Made by a program: the position numbers and the translations under genes
In this document: piece by piece, positions 10,846 to 22,583 of the stretch
Numbering within the stretch: position 1 is the stretch's first letter
How the letters are laid out: each line of letters opens with the position of its first letter
Assembly: GCA_009667805.1 (NCBI GenBank)
Contig: CM019069.1
Location: 91,299,204 to 91,363,203, forward strand
Length of the DNA stretch: 64,000 nt
Source: Leptobrachium leishanense
Taxonomy: Eukaryota > Chordata > Amphibia > Anura > Megophryidae
Direction of reading: 5' to 3'
Notes under the pieces: model-generated
Seen by the model: only the letters and a program-made list of their open reading frames with translations
The model's database searches: none
What the model was told of the DNA's origin: nothing

Positions 10846-12039
10846 ATAATATTACCTTGTATTAAGTTGAGCAACACTCAGGGTTACCATACCTGTGCAA
10901 ACAGCCCAATGTTTCCACCTGGTGGCACCATCTCCTTGGCATCCTATAGAATCAACAAGAATATGCGAACAGTAGAAACACTGTCTCTGTCTGATAGTAC
11001 CTTAGATGCAAAAGAACTGTGTCGGAAAGAGTTGGTAATATAGCAGCCACTTGTAATAGAACCAGTAATAGGAGCCACTAATGTGTAAAGGCTCAAAAGG
11101 TCATTTCTCATTTGCAGCTCTAGCTTACTGACTCAGCCAGAATATGGGCCATAGTATCGTAATAATTTATAAAGCTAGCTAAAAGATATTAAGTAGAACT
11201 GAAGGGTGAAGGGGGTATATTTTATTTGAGTGGGGGTTGTGTTTGATGTCATTTGACATTTACTGCTGGTGTAAAATCATATATTCTATACTCAAATCAC
11301 AGCTGAACTGCGAGGATAAAATTTGCCAGTAATAATTCATGAGTTAGCAAAAATTATTCAACTTGAACTGACTATTTTGTTATGTTGTGACATCTTTCTT
11401 TAAAATGTTCTCAAAACAAGCATAGCCATGATACATCCTAGAAATGTTAAAAAAGGGCACTATTGCCAGCTCACTGTGTATTCTGTATTTAATTCTTCCA
11501 ATATGAAATGTTATCTCTACACAGAGTTGCAGCTTGTTACACAAAGAGTTGGCAATGTTTTGGAAAAAATTGCATACAGCATTGTACGTATCTGGACTAC
11601 GCAAGTTGCCAAGTAATATTCAGCTTTTGAATGGATCTTTAATAAAGATAAATCATTTGAAATCTTAACCTAAAGAATAATATAGATTGATTCATAGTTA
11701 TATAGGCTGATGTAAAAAAAAAAACAACAATAACGTACATCGAGCTTAATGCATGATTATTATGAATAATTATTTTTGTTTTGTGTCTAAAATTTACTTT
11801 GTACAGATTGATATTTGCTGAGTAAAGGAAATTGTATTCTTGCAGGTATTTACATGGTTTGATTTATTCAGCAAGTAAGAAGCTGTATTGAGTTTCCTAT
11901 CGACTTTCATATACTGTAATCTCTAGCTGTGTGGCAAATATTCAATGATTAATATTCATTGTTAAAGGCACTTTTAAGCCTGGAAGCAACAAAGGACCCA
12001 AATTCAGCCAAGCTGGTAATTAGGGAAAGCTAAGACATA
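10846..12039. other. No recognisable gene
   Basis: AT-rich sequence with only short chance frames. I see no terminal repeats, tandem arrays or conserved coding signal. Confidence 0.4.
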
Positions 12040-12168
12040 AAACCGGTGTGAGCCATAAAATCATAGTGGCTCTTATACCCCTTTTCATACATGATGGTAC
12101 TTTATTGGCTTTGCACCAACTGTGTGACACTGTTAGTTACAGTTACAAGCATTACAAGTTCTGCAATG

Positions 12169-13367
12169 TAGGGATGAGCCGAACACCCCCGTGTTCGGTT
12201 CGCATTCGAACTCGAACAATTTCAAAAGTTCGAGTTCGAACTCGAACTGAAACCGAACTCAATGCAAGTCAATGGGACTCAAAAGTTCGATTTTTAGAGT
12301 GCCCTCCAAGAGGGCATATATCCAAGGTATTTGCCATAAAAGGTGTATGGGGGTCCGGGTAGTGCCCTGGGGGACAGGAAACAAGGACAAAAGTTTTAAA
12401 AAAAGACGTTTTTAAAGGAACAGTGAGTTTTCCATAAAATAAGGGTTAAAAATAAAAACAAAAAATTCCTTCAAATATCGTGCCTAGGAGGTCGCCATGA
12501 CCTGCCCGTGAAGTGGCGAATTTGTAGGATGTATAGAAACATCGCCATCAGAGACCCACACACGACACCTAGCCACCCTTAAAGGGTTAAAATACACAGG
12601 GACTGGCTACTATCCTGTTAGATGAGGGAATGTATCATATGTATAAAGCAAGGTATATATGACAATGGATAGTCAGAGACTCCAGGGACTCAGCTTGTAC
12701 GCTATATGATAGACATTTCTAGCACAATAATAATTGTATGCTCACATATGCCCTTCGGGAGAGGTACATGACATACAAATACTGGAATATTACGTTTAAA
12801 TCTAAGGAGTGTGATAAAGATTTTATTAAGCCCTTGATGACAAATGACGTAACATCTACATCATTAATGATTGGCTTTACAGAGCCCTGGTCCTTAAGGG
12901 ATTAAACAGCATATCAGAGGAACATATAGTAGAAATGAACACTTCTTAGAATTCAGAAGCACAGTGTTCATACATGTGCAGGAGCCACACCCAGTCTGCA
13001 GGCAATGTATCAAATTCATGAGACCAGACTAATTAGAAGCACATGTTATTTCCAAACACTAATTAAACACCTGTTGTTTACGCCGTTTGAGAGCACATGT
13101 CATTTAGAGGTGAGAATCTCTGCACCCAGATATTAGGAAGTTTTTAAATTCAATATCTAATAAACCGTTGCTTACATAATATTATGCAGTAAAGAGTCTC
13201 TTTATATCTAGATTTTTTAGTATTTAAGCATTTTTTATACTTTTTTCAATTTTTGTGTTTTTTCGAACTCGAACCGAACACGACAAAAAGTTCAAAGTTC
13301 GCAAACTTTCGAACTGCCAATGTTCGAGTCGAACTCCGAACTGATCGAAACGAACAGCTCATCCCTA
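12169..13367 (+). mobile_element. Non-autonomous hAT element, 1.2 kb
   Basis: The termini are TAGGGATGAGCCGAACA at 12169 and the inverted end GAACAGCTCATCCCTA at 13367. Perfect 8-bp duplications CTGCAATG flank it (12161-12168 and 13368-13375), diagnostic of hAT. The first ~350 bp match the ends of the transposase-bearing copy (45080-57335), including the GCCCTCCAAGAGGGC hairpin near 12300. The interior matches the copy at 58932-60521 in inverted orientation and includes the shared ~55-bp module at about 13147-13205. There is no transposase, so it depends on the enzyme of a full copy. Confidence 0.92.
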
Positions 13368-13375
13368 CTGCAATG

Positions 13376-13960
13376 CTGTACAATGGGAGGGACAGAATAA
13401 CAAATATGCATTCACATTACACACACAGAACAGGGAGAGAGGACCCTGCTCGAGAGTTTACAATCTAAGAGGAGAGGGGTGACACACTAGGTGAGGGTGA
13501 ATAGAGTACAAGAAGTAGCATGGTGCCTGTGGGCTGTGTGGGAAGATGGAGCAAGAAATGAACAATGGGGGATTATGGAGTGAGCCAATAGGCTTCTCTG
13601 AAGTAATGCGTTTTTAGAGACTTCTTGTACGACTGGAGATATGGGGAGTGTCTGAGGTTGTGGGGGAGGGAGTTCCATAAAAAGGGTTGGGGTGCGAGTA
13701 CGAGGAACTGATAGCGTCAGGTCATTGGCAGATCGAAGTGGTCGGGATGGGATGTACCTGCTAGTAAGGGAGTAAATGTAGTCAGGGGTGTGGTTATGGA
13801 GAGCTTTGTACATGAGAATCAGTATTTTGAAGTTGATTCTAAAGGAAAAAGGGAGCCAGTGTAGAGATTGACAAAGGGGTGAGGTGCGGAATGTGAGGTG
13901 TATGAGTTTGGCTTAGGCATTCATAACAGACTGCAGAGGGAGAATCTGGGATCTTTTAGG
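13376..13960 (-). pseudogene. LINE reverse transcriptase C-terminal relic
   Basis: The minus strand from 13813 to about 13590 encodes a segment with YKALHNHTPDYIYSL, PSRPLRSA and LSVPRTRT in order, the pattern found at the C-terminus of L2/CR1/Rex-type LINE proteins. A frame change then precedes the usual short C-terminal helix. The 3' part continues to about 12040 across the inserted hAT element: GCTGTACAA..TTTACAATCTA is shared with the repeat at 24230-24430. It is 5'-truncated and inactive. Confidence 0.55.
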
Positions 13961-14126
13961 TCGGGTCAGACGAGCGTCTTTGGAGAGCAGAAGGAACATC
14001 CGTGAGAGTGGACGTTCCTTCCACTCGATGCCCATCTGGTCGCCTTCGCTGAGCGCAGTTAGTGTGCTCAGCTCAGCAAGGCTCGATCCTCCTATGGAGG
14101 ATCGTGCTTTGCAACCCTGTCAATGC

Positions 14127-15022
14127 TAGGGATGAGCCGAACACCCCCGTGTTCGGTTCGCATTCGAACTCGAACAATTTTGAAAGTTCGAGTTCGAACT
14201 TGAACACGAACCAAACTCAATGCAAGTCAATGGGACTCAAAGTTCGGTTTTTAGAGTACCCTGCAAGAGGGCAAGATATTTGCCATAAAAGGTGTATGGG
14301 GGTCCAGGTAGTGCCCTGGGGGACAGGAAACAAGGACAAGAAGTTTAAAAAAAAACGTTTTTAAAGGGACAGTGAGTTTTCCATGAAATAAGGGTTAAAA
14401 ATAAAAATGAAAAATTCCTTCAAATATCATGCCTAGGAGGTGCCCATAACCTGCCCGTGAAGTGGCAGATTTGTAGGGTGTATAGAAACATTTAAAAACA
14501 AAAAAATGACGTTTCAAATGACGGTAAACGCTTTTCCTTTATCTATTCATAAACAACTGCTTGGGGCGGCAGTCTGTATTAAAAAAGGAGACATTTTAGG
14601 ACACGCAGAACAAGTTTAGTGATTTTTTGGCTAAATTATGGTGAAAGTTATGCAGGCTTTGGATGAAAGTAAGAATAGGTGCTTTAAAATTGGGCCTTTA
14701 GTGTCGACAACAGTGACCCCTCTTTGGTATTGTGGAAGAGTGCAGGGTTGGACCCTGCGGTCAAATATTAAAATGATATAAATCTGGCACAGGCGTCAGT
14801 GCAGCCAAATATTGTGCCTTTTATGGCAGCAAGTGCCTTCACACCGTAACCCTTTTGTGGAATTGTGGAAGAGTGCAGGGTTGGACCCTGCGGTTCAAAA
14901 AATTAAAATGATACAAATCTGGCACAGGCGTCAGTGCAGCCAAATATTGTGCCTTTCATGGCAGCAAGTGCCTTCACACCGTAACCCTTTTGTGGTATTG
15001 TGGAAGAGTGCAGGGTTGGATC
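14127..15022 (+). mobile_element. Truncated hAT copy (same family)
   Basis: It starts with TAGGGATGAGCCGAACACCC and follows the terminal region of the 45080-57335 element in reverse complement, including part of its ~140-bp repeat array (GGAAGAGTGCAGGGTTGGACC, seen at 14746, 14870 and 15000). Similarity ends near 15022 and no second terminus is found, so the copy is truncated and cannot move by itself. Confidence 0.8.
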
Positions 15023-15559
15023 TGGATGTCAGCAAAGCCTCCGGGAACTCCCCCTGAGGACTGGCATCATCGTGCATAGCACGATGACGCCAGTCCTGGA
15101 GTTAACCCCTAGCTGCCAGCAATGGTGGAGATAGGGGGTTCATTGGAAAACCCTATCTCCCGAGCCGTGGCAACTAAGGGTTAATGTTTGATATTGTTGG
15201 ATCGGCCAGAGCAAGGCCTTTCCAACGATACCAAACATGACCGTGAAAAAAGTTTTTTAAAAAAAATAGAAATTAAAAATAAAAATAAAAAAATATTTAA
15301 AAATAAAATTCTTAAAAAAAAATAAGTTTTTTATTTTGTTTTTGTTTAGTTAATGCAGCAATATTGTTCCCATTTCAATTATAATGTGAACAATGATGCT
15401 GCACTAACGATTTTTGTGTGCGGTACGTTTGTTAAAAATAACGACATTTTCCCCAAAAAAAAATGTAACGAGTCCCCATTTCTAATTTTTTTAACAAGCG
15501 CACCGCATAGAAAATATAACCACAAACGATTGCATGTTAAAATGTGAAAAAAAACACTT
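15023..15559. other. Unclassified repeat-like segment
   Basis: A GC-richer block (15030-15235) with an inverted pair GACTGGCATCATCGTGC / GCACGATGACGCCAGTC around 15060-15095, followed by an A-rich stretch of about 100 bases. It could be a small element of its own, but I cannot place its ends. Confidence 0.35.
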
Positions 15560-16259
15560 TACACATAATAAATTATTGAAAATTCAAATTTTATTGCATT
15601 TTTTGTTATAATATACAGACAGGACATGACATATACATATAATAATGACATATTATGAATCTGCCAAGTCTGCCGGAAAGAACGATATATAATATGTCTG
15701 GGTCATATATCAAAATATGGCTTCAAAACGCGGTTAAACATGATGAGCGAAAGCAGTAAAAATTACCTCAGCACAGAGGTGTGAAAAGACTCAGCAGCGA
15801 AAGGGTTAAGTTTACTTATTTTTTTCTGTAACAGCCCTTTTTATTATCATTCCCTGGACCTCATATGTAAATTTCACACATTTTCGCTCAGTAGTTTCTT
15901 TGCAAACAGCGTTTCACTTTTCAATCATTCATGCAAACTGTTTTGCTAATTTATTCACTGCCTCTTCTGCGGTGTCGGCTTTTTCCGACGGCTGCGATCG
16001 GCTCCTGCTCGGGTTTTTCTGTGGTTTTAAAGCGGGTTAATCCAGATGTCTTTGCGGGTTTTCGGCGTGCATTCGCCAGGTTTTGCAGTTAGTTTTCGTC
16101 AGGTATGCGGCAGCTTTTCCCTGCAATTCGGAGGCCCTGTGGTGCATGCTGAATACACCGCAGGGTCATTGAAATGGGATCGGCAAAAGGAACCGAATTG
16201 AAGAGTAAGAAAAGTCACCGAACGTGCGGTGACTTTTCGAATCTCTTTGAATTACCCTG
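15560..16259 (+). mobile_element. Family A DNA transposon, right half
   Basis: It parallels 27064-27736 closely: the TTATTGCATTTTTTGTTATAAT start, the TCTGCCGGA region, the CTTATTTTTTTCTGTAACAG segment, the GC-rich CGGCTTTTTCCG part, and the end CTTTGAATTACCCTG at 16259. A subterminal hairpin AAAAGTCACCG / CGGTGACTTTT lies at about 16209-16236. The left half is missing. It encodes no protein. Confidence 0.75.
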
Positions 16260-17479
16260 TTAGTTTAAACTGGGATCTTAAGTCATGGCACCAGCAACTG
16301 AACTGCAACAACCATGATTCTCTGGCCATCTTTGGCACTCAATGTTTCAAGGGAATTATAAGCCATCAACATGTGGCAGGCAAGAGTTTGAGTTCCCTGG
16401 TCTACAGCCTTCATTAGTATTGAATCTAAAAGCAACTGTAGTAAGGAAAAATGTGACAGTTCAAAACCAGTTATTGTAGAGCTTCAGGAGGTCTTACCGT
16501 TTTATTCCCTCATACATGTTGTTTGATCTCTCATTGCTGATTTAAATAGGCATGTAAACCTGACAATCCTTACAAAAAAATCACATGTGACAAATCACAT
16601 GTAATTTAAAAATGTATTAAATAAATGTTCATCTTTCTGAAATGGATACAAACCTCCTGTACAGTTTAACCTTAGCTTAATTTTAAAGTTCGAACAAAAA
16701 CAGGCATTTGCCTCTAAGTAATATTGATCAATTGATATTTAATTGAAACCGATTATAGCTGACTTTCGATATTTAGGAAATAATCAAAAATATCATAGTT
16801 AAGGTAAAATGAAAACAATTGTTGTAATTTATTTCAAAGGGAAACAATTAAGACTTTTAAAATTATGGAGACATTTTAGGATAGATGTGTGCACTCCAGG
16901 ATTGGATCCAGACCCAAGTTTTGGGAGGAGAACTCAACCAATTTCGGCCTCAGAGCTGGTGTTCAGTTCGCAGTAACAGGCACAGGCAGAGCAGGTGCTG
17001 GATTGCAGGTTGAGCTCATCACACTCACTCTCTCCAAAACATTGCTGCACAGGGTCTGTTTTTCTGCTGCTCAGGTGATACCTGACAGACCCCGCATAGC
17101 AATGTTCTCCAATCTGCATTGGCATATGGTCTGCCTATGACAGAGAATTGGGCACTGCCAGCAATAACTGGCTCAGACACCTACCATACACAAATATAGC
17201 GATATAACACACAGATAGAAATACACACATACCATCTTGGGAAGTCACTGGAGGCAAGCTCTGCGACTATGCTATTTCCAGACTTTTAAAATGGCATCAC
17301 AACCTATAGAGCCATTTATGTCAATAAAAATGCAATTTAGAACAAAAGCAAAGTATCCCATTAACACAGAACAATTTCTAATAACATTTGTTATAGTTTA
17401 GAGACTCATTGCTGTGCGGTTTTTTGCTTTGCAGCTCTGTTATACACCAGCACTCCCTGAATATATGGAGGAGTTACTA
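16260..17479. other. No recognisable gene
   Basis: AT-rich DNA. The stretch 16880-17150 is GC-richer and open on both strands for 60-80 codons, but shows no motif I recognise. Confidence 0.4.
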
Positions 17480-17616
17480 AAAGAGGGACCTCTCCAGTAA
17501 GTGTCCTTGGGCAAGACACCTAACGGTACATACTCGCCACCCAGGACATACAGTACGCGAAAACAAGAGAAATCTCAATGTATCCTTCCTGGTAAAATAC
17601 TTTCTCAAAAAAAAAA
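17480..17616 (+). repeat. tRNA-derived SINE 3' fragment
   Basis: It has the SINE phrase AGTGTCCTTGGGCAAGACAC (17499-17518), a TACATACTCGCC segment, the tail GAAATCTCAATGTATCCTTCC and a run of 15 A. It shares the phrase with the composite SINE at 1150-1700 but has a different tail, so two 3' tail types exist. Confidence 0.65.
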
Positions 17617-19415
17617 AAAAAGACATACATAACTATATACAAACCCATATAAACTCAAGATAACATAACAAGAGAACATACACTTACACAGATAAACACA
17701 CATAGGCTTAGACATACAGTATATACACTATACAGTCTATTGATCTGTAGATTTTGAGTTTATCTAGTAAATAGCCTTGTCAAGTAAAATCTGGAGGTTA
17801 GATAGAATATTTGCTTTTAAGTTATTTCGTCCCCTTTTCCTGAGCTCGTTTGGCCATTTTTTGCTCAAGGCTAAACCACATTTATACAAGTCATGTTTTG
17901 TAGTAGGATTCAGACAAATTATGTATATGGTTTTCAGGAAAATCAGCAGTTTCAAAATATATCATTACTACATACGATGTCACATCAGCATGCTATATCA
18001 AAATATAGATAAATTTCTATTCAGATTTCAATCATTTACACCATGTCAGTTTATTTTCCCACAGTTATCTTGCAGTCATTTGTGGATATATATTCTATAG
18101 GGTACTCATTAAAAAAATCAGTAGTGGAGAACCTGTTTCAGGCACCACTTTTCTAAGGAATTACTCAATTTTCATCTAAAATAAGAAAAACTATTTTTTA
18201 CTTAGGTTTCTTTTATGTGTATTTTGTAAATGATCAAGTCTAGTATCACTGGGAATTCCAGACTCTGACCTTTCCAATGATGCCTCATTTTACTATTTTG
18301 GTTGTATGTACAAAAAAAACTGTATCTCTATATTGGGATATTATCTGGGGGGGCACCTGCCCTTTTGTCGCCTCTCCGAATTCTCCAAATCTACCAGTGG
18401 AAAATTAACATAGTTTGGTTCATCCAAAAATGTATTTATTTCTGTTCCAGAATTTGGCTGAATCAATTTGTTTGAAATTTAAGAGAAAAAATATAACATG
18501 CAAATGCTTTACTTATAAGTATTGCATGTTTTTAGTAGATTGCATCGCTTTTTCTAAACTGAACAATCAGCCATGCCGAATCTCGCCTTCTTCCAAGCTT
18601 TCAGCCAGACAACCGCTTGATGGAGTCCTGCATGGGGGTGGAGTCCTGCATGGGCCATATCCTGTTCCTGTGTAACCTCAGTGATGTCATGTTGTAAAAC
18701 ATAAAGTGCACATTCTTATGTTTTTATACAGTTTGACACCATAGGGGTTAAACAGAAATAGTTGATTTCCTTTGCAGGACCTCACTAAGCTGTTCTCTGA
18801 CAGAAGTTTGAACCTGCTGTTTTTCCCTGATGCCACGCTGCACATCTGAGACAAGTGGTATGGAGCCTCGCTTGCAACAAATCACAGTTCTTTCTTGATT
18901 CTGTCAGACATGTTTCCGATTTTAGACAAATTGTCCAAAAGCTGAAATTTTAGACAAATGGGATTCTTTTGTATCTGAATGCACATGTTCCAGGATTGCC
19001 TACATCACACTGTGAAAAATACTTCAAAGGTTAGTAAGGTAATAATTTGAATATCTTAGCTTTCTGTATCTTTTCACTGTGCCCTCAAATCTAGCCCACA
19101 TAAAGTGTAATTAAAATAAAATGAACCTTTCATAATCAGTAATCCTTTTAAACGTACAATTGAACTACTAGGTGATCATATCAATTCTTAGTTCCAGACT
19201 AAAGAACTCACATACAGTATTTCTAGTTTTCACACAATATATCATGAGTTATATTCTTTCCTAGAAATTAACTATGCATTCATCAGCAAACGAAGCACGG
19301 ACATTTGCCCAACTCATGTCACAATAGCTCCACTAATTCTCATGCAATTCTATAGATATTATTATGATTTAATTTAATTTAAGTGATAACAGCATATTTA
19401 GTTATGAAAAGCTAT
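17617..19415. other. No recognisable gene
   Basis: AT-rich. A G-run with GGGGGGGCACCTGCCC near 18347-18364 resembles the G-rich end motif near 21540 and 22835, possibly relics of one DNA transposon family. Frames at 17777-18100 and 18415-18675 have no family resemblance. Confidence 0.35.
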
Positions 19416-19596
19416 CACGTCTGTTCAAAGAAAGGTGAAAATCAGGAGAATTGCTGGAGAAGAGAACAATCTAGACCAAATAGCCGATTTGGAAAGTGAG
19501 ATAAATGGGAGAATTTTTCTGGATTGGCTATTTTGACCTAGACTATTCACTTCTCCAGTCATTCTCATGAGTTTCACCTTTCTTTGAATAGACCTG
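19416..19596. mobile_element. 181-bp palindromic MITE
   Basis: The ends CACGTCTGTTCAAAGAAAGG and CCTTTCTTTGAATAGACCTG pair with few mismatches, and the interior (for example AGAACAATCTAGACCAAATAG against CTATTTTGACCTAGACTATTC) continues the palindrome. A 3-bp duplication TAT flanks it (19413-19415, 19597-19599). The interior is also shared with 10015-10100 of the 9796-10845 element, so this looks like a miniature derivative of that family. Confidence 0.75.
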
Positions 19597-19725
19597 TATG
19601 TTTTTTCTCTTTTTGGTGAAAACTTTGCATGGAATTTTAATCTCTCTGATCATATGATTTACATCAGCCTGTGCTTTACAATACTATATAATTTTTTACT
19701 GCTTGTACATAGAAATGTGTCAGGC

Positions 19726-21265
19726 CACGGCTCAGATTTGAGTTGCTCACCGCATCCAAATCCGCAGGTGGACTGGCACTACCCCATGCCCGCCGCTACT
19801 ATCAAGCTGCACACTTGTTGCGCATACTTGAGTGGACTTCGGGCGCAGACACCAAGCTATGGATCCCTCTGGAACGCACACTGGCAGATGCCCCACTGGC
19901 TTCCCTTCCCTGGCTAAACGGCACAAATGCTACATACCGAGTCACCCACCACCCTACTATCTCAGCTACACTCCGCACCTGGAGGACGTTACAAAACTCT
20001 ACCAAGATTGCCCCAAGGCCGTCACCCCTCCTACCGTTATGTTACCTACCCACATTCTCCCGGAGGCTAATCACAACTGAACAAATGCAGGCACCTCATT
20101 GTATACGGGCATCTAACTTTATTGACGGCAACACCTTTAAGTCCCCTGAGGACATTCCACTGCCCTGGCCACAGTCTTTCCTGACCAAATTTCATTTCCA
20201 TCGGCTTACGGCTTACATGCGCTCATTAGCCCCCCCATCTCAATTCACCCGTCCTCTTACCCTATTTGAAACCCTAGCCCAGAGAAAACATCCTCCGCCC
20301 CATGGTATATCGGTTATGTACGGGCTGTTGCAATCCCTCACGAACCCCATACCCTCCTATCGGTCCAAATGGGAGGAAGACCTTCAGCTGTCCTTCACGG
20401 AGGAGGAATGGGACCAAATCACCCTACTCACCACGTCCTGCTCCATCGCCACCAAATCCCAGGAAACGGCCTACAAACTCCTATCTAGGTGGTACTGCCC
20501 GCCTAAAAGGTTGGCAATGTTTGACCCCAAGCATAACGGCTCCTGCTGGAAATGCAGGGCGCCACAAGCGGACCTACTCCACATGTGGTGGTCTTGCCCG
20601 TTGCTCCAACCATACTGGCAAGCTGTCCACAGCACCATTTGCAAGGTCTCAGAACCCCCCCCAGACTTCACACCGGCAGCTATGTTATTGCTTCACACGC
20701 CTATGGAACACACTGATTACAAACGCACGCTTGAAATACGTTTATTAAATGCGGCCAAGGCTGTGTTGCCCCGTCATTGGAAGACCCCTAATGTTCCTAC
20801 CATACGCGAATGGCTTCAGGAGGTACATAACACCCAAGATATTGAAGAACTAATACACAGTGCCTCAGGCACGAGAGCAGTCCATTTGCGCCGCTGGTTC
20901 TACTGGTCAGAGGCTCGCCCTCGTGTGTAAATAACACGCCCTACACAGTGGCCACCGACTCTCATGCTATCTTTAACCTGCCACCCCCTACCCTCTCTTT
21001 CCCTTTACACGTTTTGAATATGTTTCATGTCTATATAATTCATACTTTTAGTTAACTTTTATATACTGTACGCTGTAAATTATATGCATAATACTGGATT
21101 CAAAGTCACGCTTACACAAATTAAGCAGCTGTTACTTGTCGATCAACCCTGAATCCATATTTACGAAGTGATTACCTGTATTGGAGCAACTTATCCTATG
21201 CTACTTCATTCACTCTGTTAAAAATTTATGAAACAATAAAAATTTATTACAATAAAAAAAAAAAA
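19726..21265 (+). mobile_element. 5'-truncated L1-like retrotransposon
   Basis: A perfect 15-bp duplication AGAAATGTGTCAGGC (19711-19725 and 21266-21280) brackets a 1540-bp insert that ends with ACAATAAAAATTTATTACAATAAA and an A-run. That is the signature of target-primed reverse transcription with 5' truncation. Its coding part is the C-terminal third of an L1-type ORF2 related to, but clearly distinct from, the intact copy at 45664-51339. Confidence 0.9.
19743..20930 (+). pseudogene. L1-like ORF2 C-terminal fragment
   Basis: This is an open frame of 395 codons corresponding to the part of ORF2 after the reverse transcriptase. Near residues 269-286 it has a zinc knuckle, CWKCRAPQADLLHMWWSC, with spacing C-x2-C-x8-H-x4-C, identical in spacing to that of the intact ORF2 at 47275-51084. 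A helical tail with WREWLQ-like PTIREWLQEV follows. The EN and RT domains were lost by 5' truncation at insertion. The frame has no internal stop, so the copy is probably fairly young, but it cannot be functional. Confidence 0.85.
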
Positions 21266-22071
21266 AGAAATGTGTCAGGCTGCCCAGAATAATGATATAC
21301 TTATAAAAAAATAAAAAAATAAAGACATAGAACATGTTAGGATTAGGGAAATATGACAACCTGTTGTACTTTGTGAACACAGGATTTATGCAAAAGTAAC
21401 TCCATGGAATTACTCGTGGAGAAAAAAAACTGCTAAACCTTTACTTTTTTATTAAATGCAATACATATATCACTTCCAGTGGCGACTCTATAAACAATAT
21501 TTAGGGAGGGGGGCACATAAGATACCACATTGAAAACTGGGGGGGGCACTAATAATTTTCACCACTAAATCATACCCTTGAAAAATCTAAATAAGTATAT
21601 ATAAATAAGATCTCAAAACCCAGAGTAATGTGATGCAATGATACCTTTTTATTGTACTAATCTGATACATAAATTCAATATTTTATTTGCTGCAATTCTG
21701 TGGTTTTCGCCGACGTCTGATAACTATTTCAGAGACACCAATTTTTGCAAATTATGGTGACCATTCGCTAAATAGGGAATTCACCATATTTTCAGCAAAA
21801 TTGATTCCCCCAATATGTGACAAAAAGCAAAGGATCTAAAAATGATTAGACTCTTTAGATTCCAACTTTCATAATAACCCCTAAAATACCATTAAAGCAG
21901 GGAAATACAATAAAAATAATAAACAGTGTGGCATGTAGCCTACCCATTAACCCTAAAATGCCATTAAATAAAGGAAAACATTAAATGAATACACTGTGAA
22001 GCATGTAGCCTACCCATTAACCCCTAAACTACCACTAATCAAGGGAAAGCATTAAATGAATAGACTGTGAG
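20931..22071. repeat. LINE 3' UTR, AT-rich DNA and start of a 70-bp tandem array
   Basis: 20931-21265 is the 3' UTR of the truncated L1 copy. After it, 21480-21560 has CAGTGGCGACTCTA and a G-rich GGGGGGGCAC segment that resemble a hAT end, but no partner is found. From about 21890, a 70-71-bp unit (containing GCATGTAGCCTACCCATTAA at 21931 and 22001) repeats. It continues after the solo LTR at 22589, for about four copies. Confidence 0.6.
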
Positions 22072-22583
22072 TGTCAGGTTCTTGAACCGTGCCTTGGCAG
22101 CCCCCTTCAAGTATTGTGCATCTGATCTGTGCCTGCATTTGAGGGCAGTTCCATTCCTGTGCTGCTCATTTCCAGCACTGAGATCCAGCACATATTCAGT
22201 TAAAACACACACCATAGGTCACATGACTTTCCTGAATAAAGGGTCACGCTCTCTCTCCTCCTTGCTGCAGAATTGCCAAACCACTACCAATGAGAGAGGA
22301 CCTATGCTGTGACTCTCCTGCGTTATACTGAACTGCAAACCTTGCCATCGTTACCAGCCTTTAGTGTGTCTCTATACCCTCCAGTATCCAGTGTGTCCAA
22401 GATCCCATTGTCCTGGTTTGTTTCCTGCTTCCCTATTGTCATGCCCTATATGTGTCCTGTTCCTCACCTCCAAACCAATTGTTCTGCCGCTTCTTGCAGC
22501 AAATCACCGCACACCCCTGTGCATTACTGCATCCCGGGCTCAGTATCGGCCACCTTGGTACCCCTCCGGTACAATACCTGACA
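22072..22583 (+). mobile_element. Solo LTR
   Basis: This is a 512-bp block that begins TGTCAGGTTC and ends ATACCTGACA, flanked by a perfect 5-bp duplication GTGAG (22067-22071, 22584-22588). An AATAAA at about 22235 in the middle fits a poly(A) signal in the R region and indicates plus orientation. The first nine bases equal the minus-strand start of the LTRs at 40103 and 42645, so it may come from a related family. Loss of the interior by LTR-LTR recombination is the usual cause. Confidence 0.88.

Noticed and set aside
16889..17140. Possible host exon (83-codon plus frame, GC-richer)
   Set aside because: No splice-site pair, motif or similarity that I recognise; the opposite strand is equally open.
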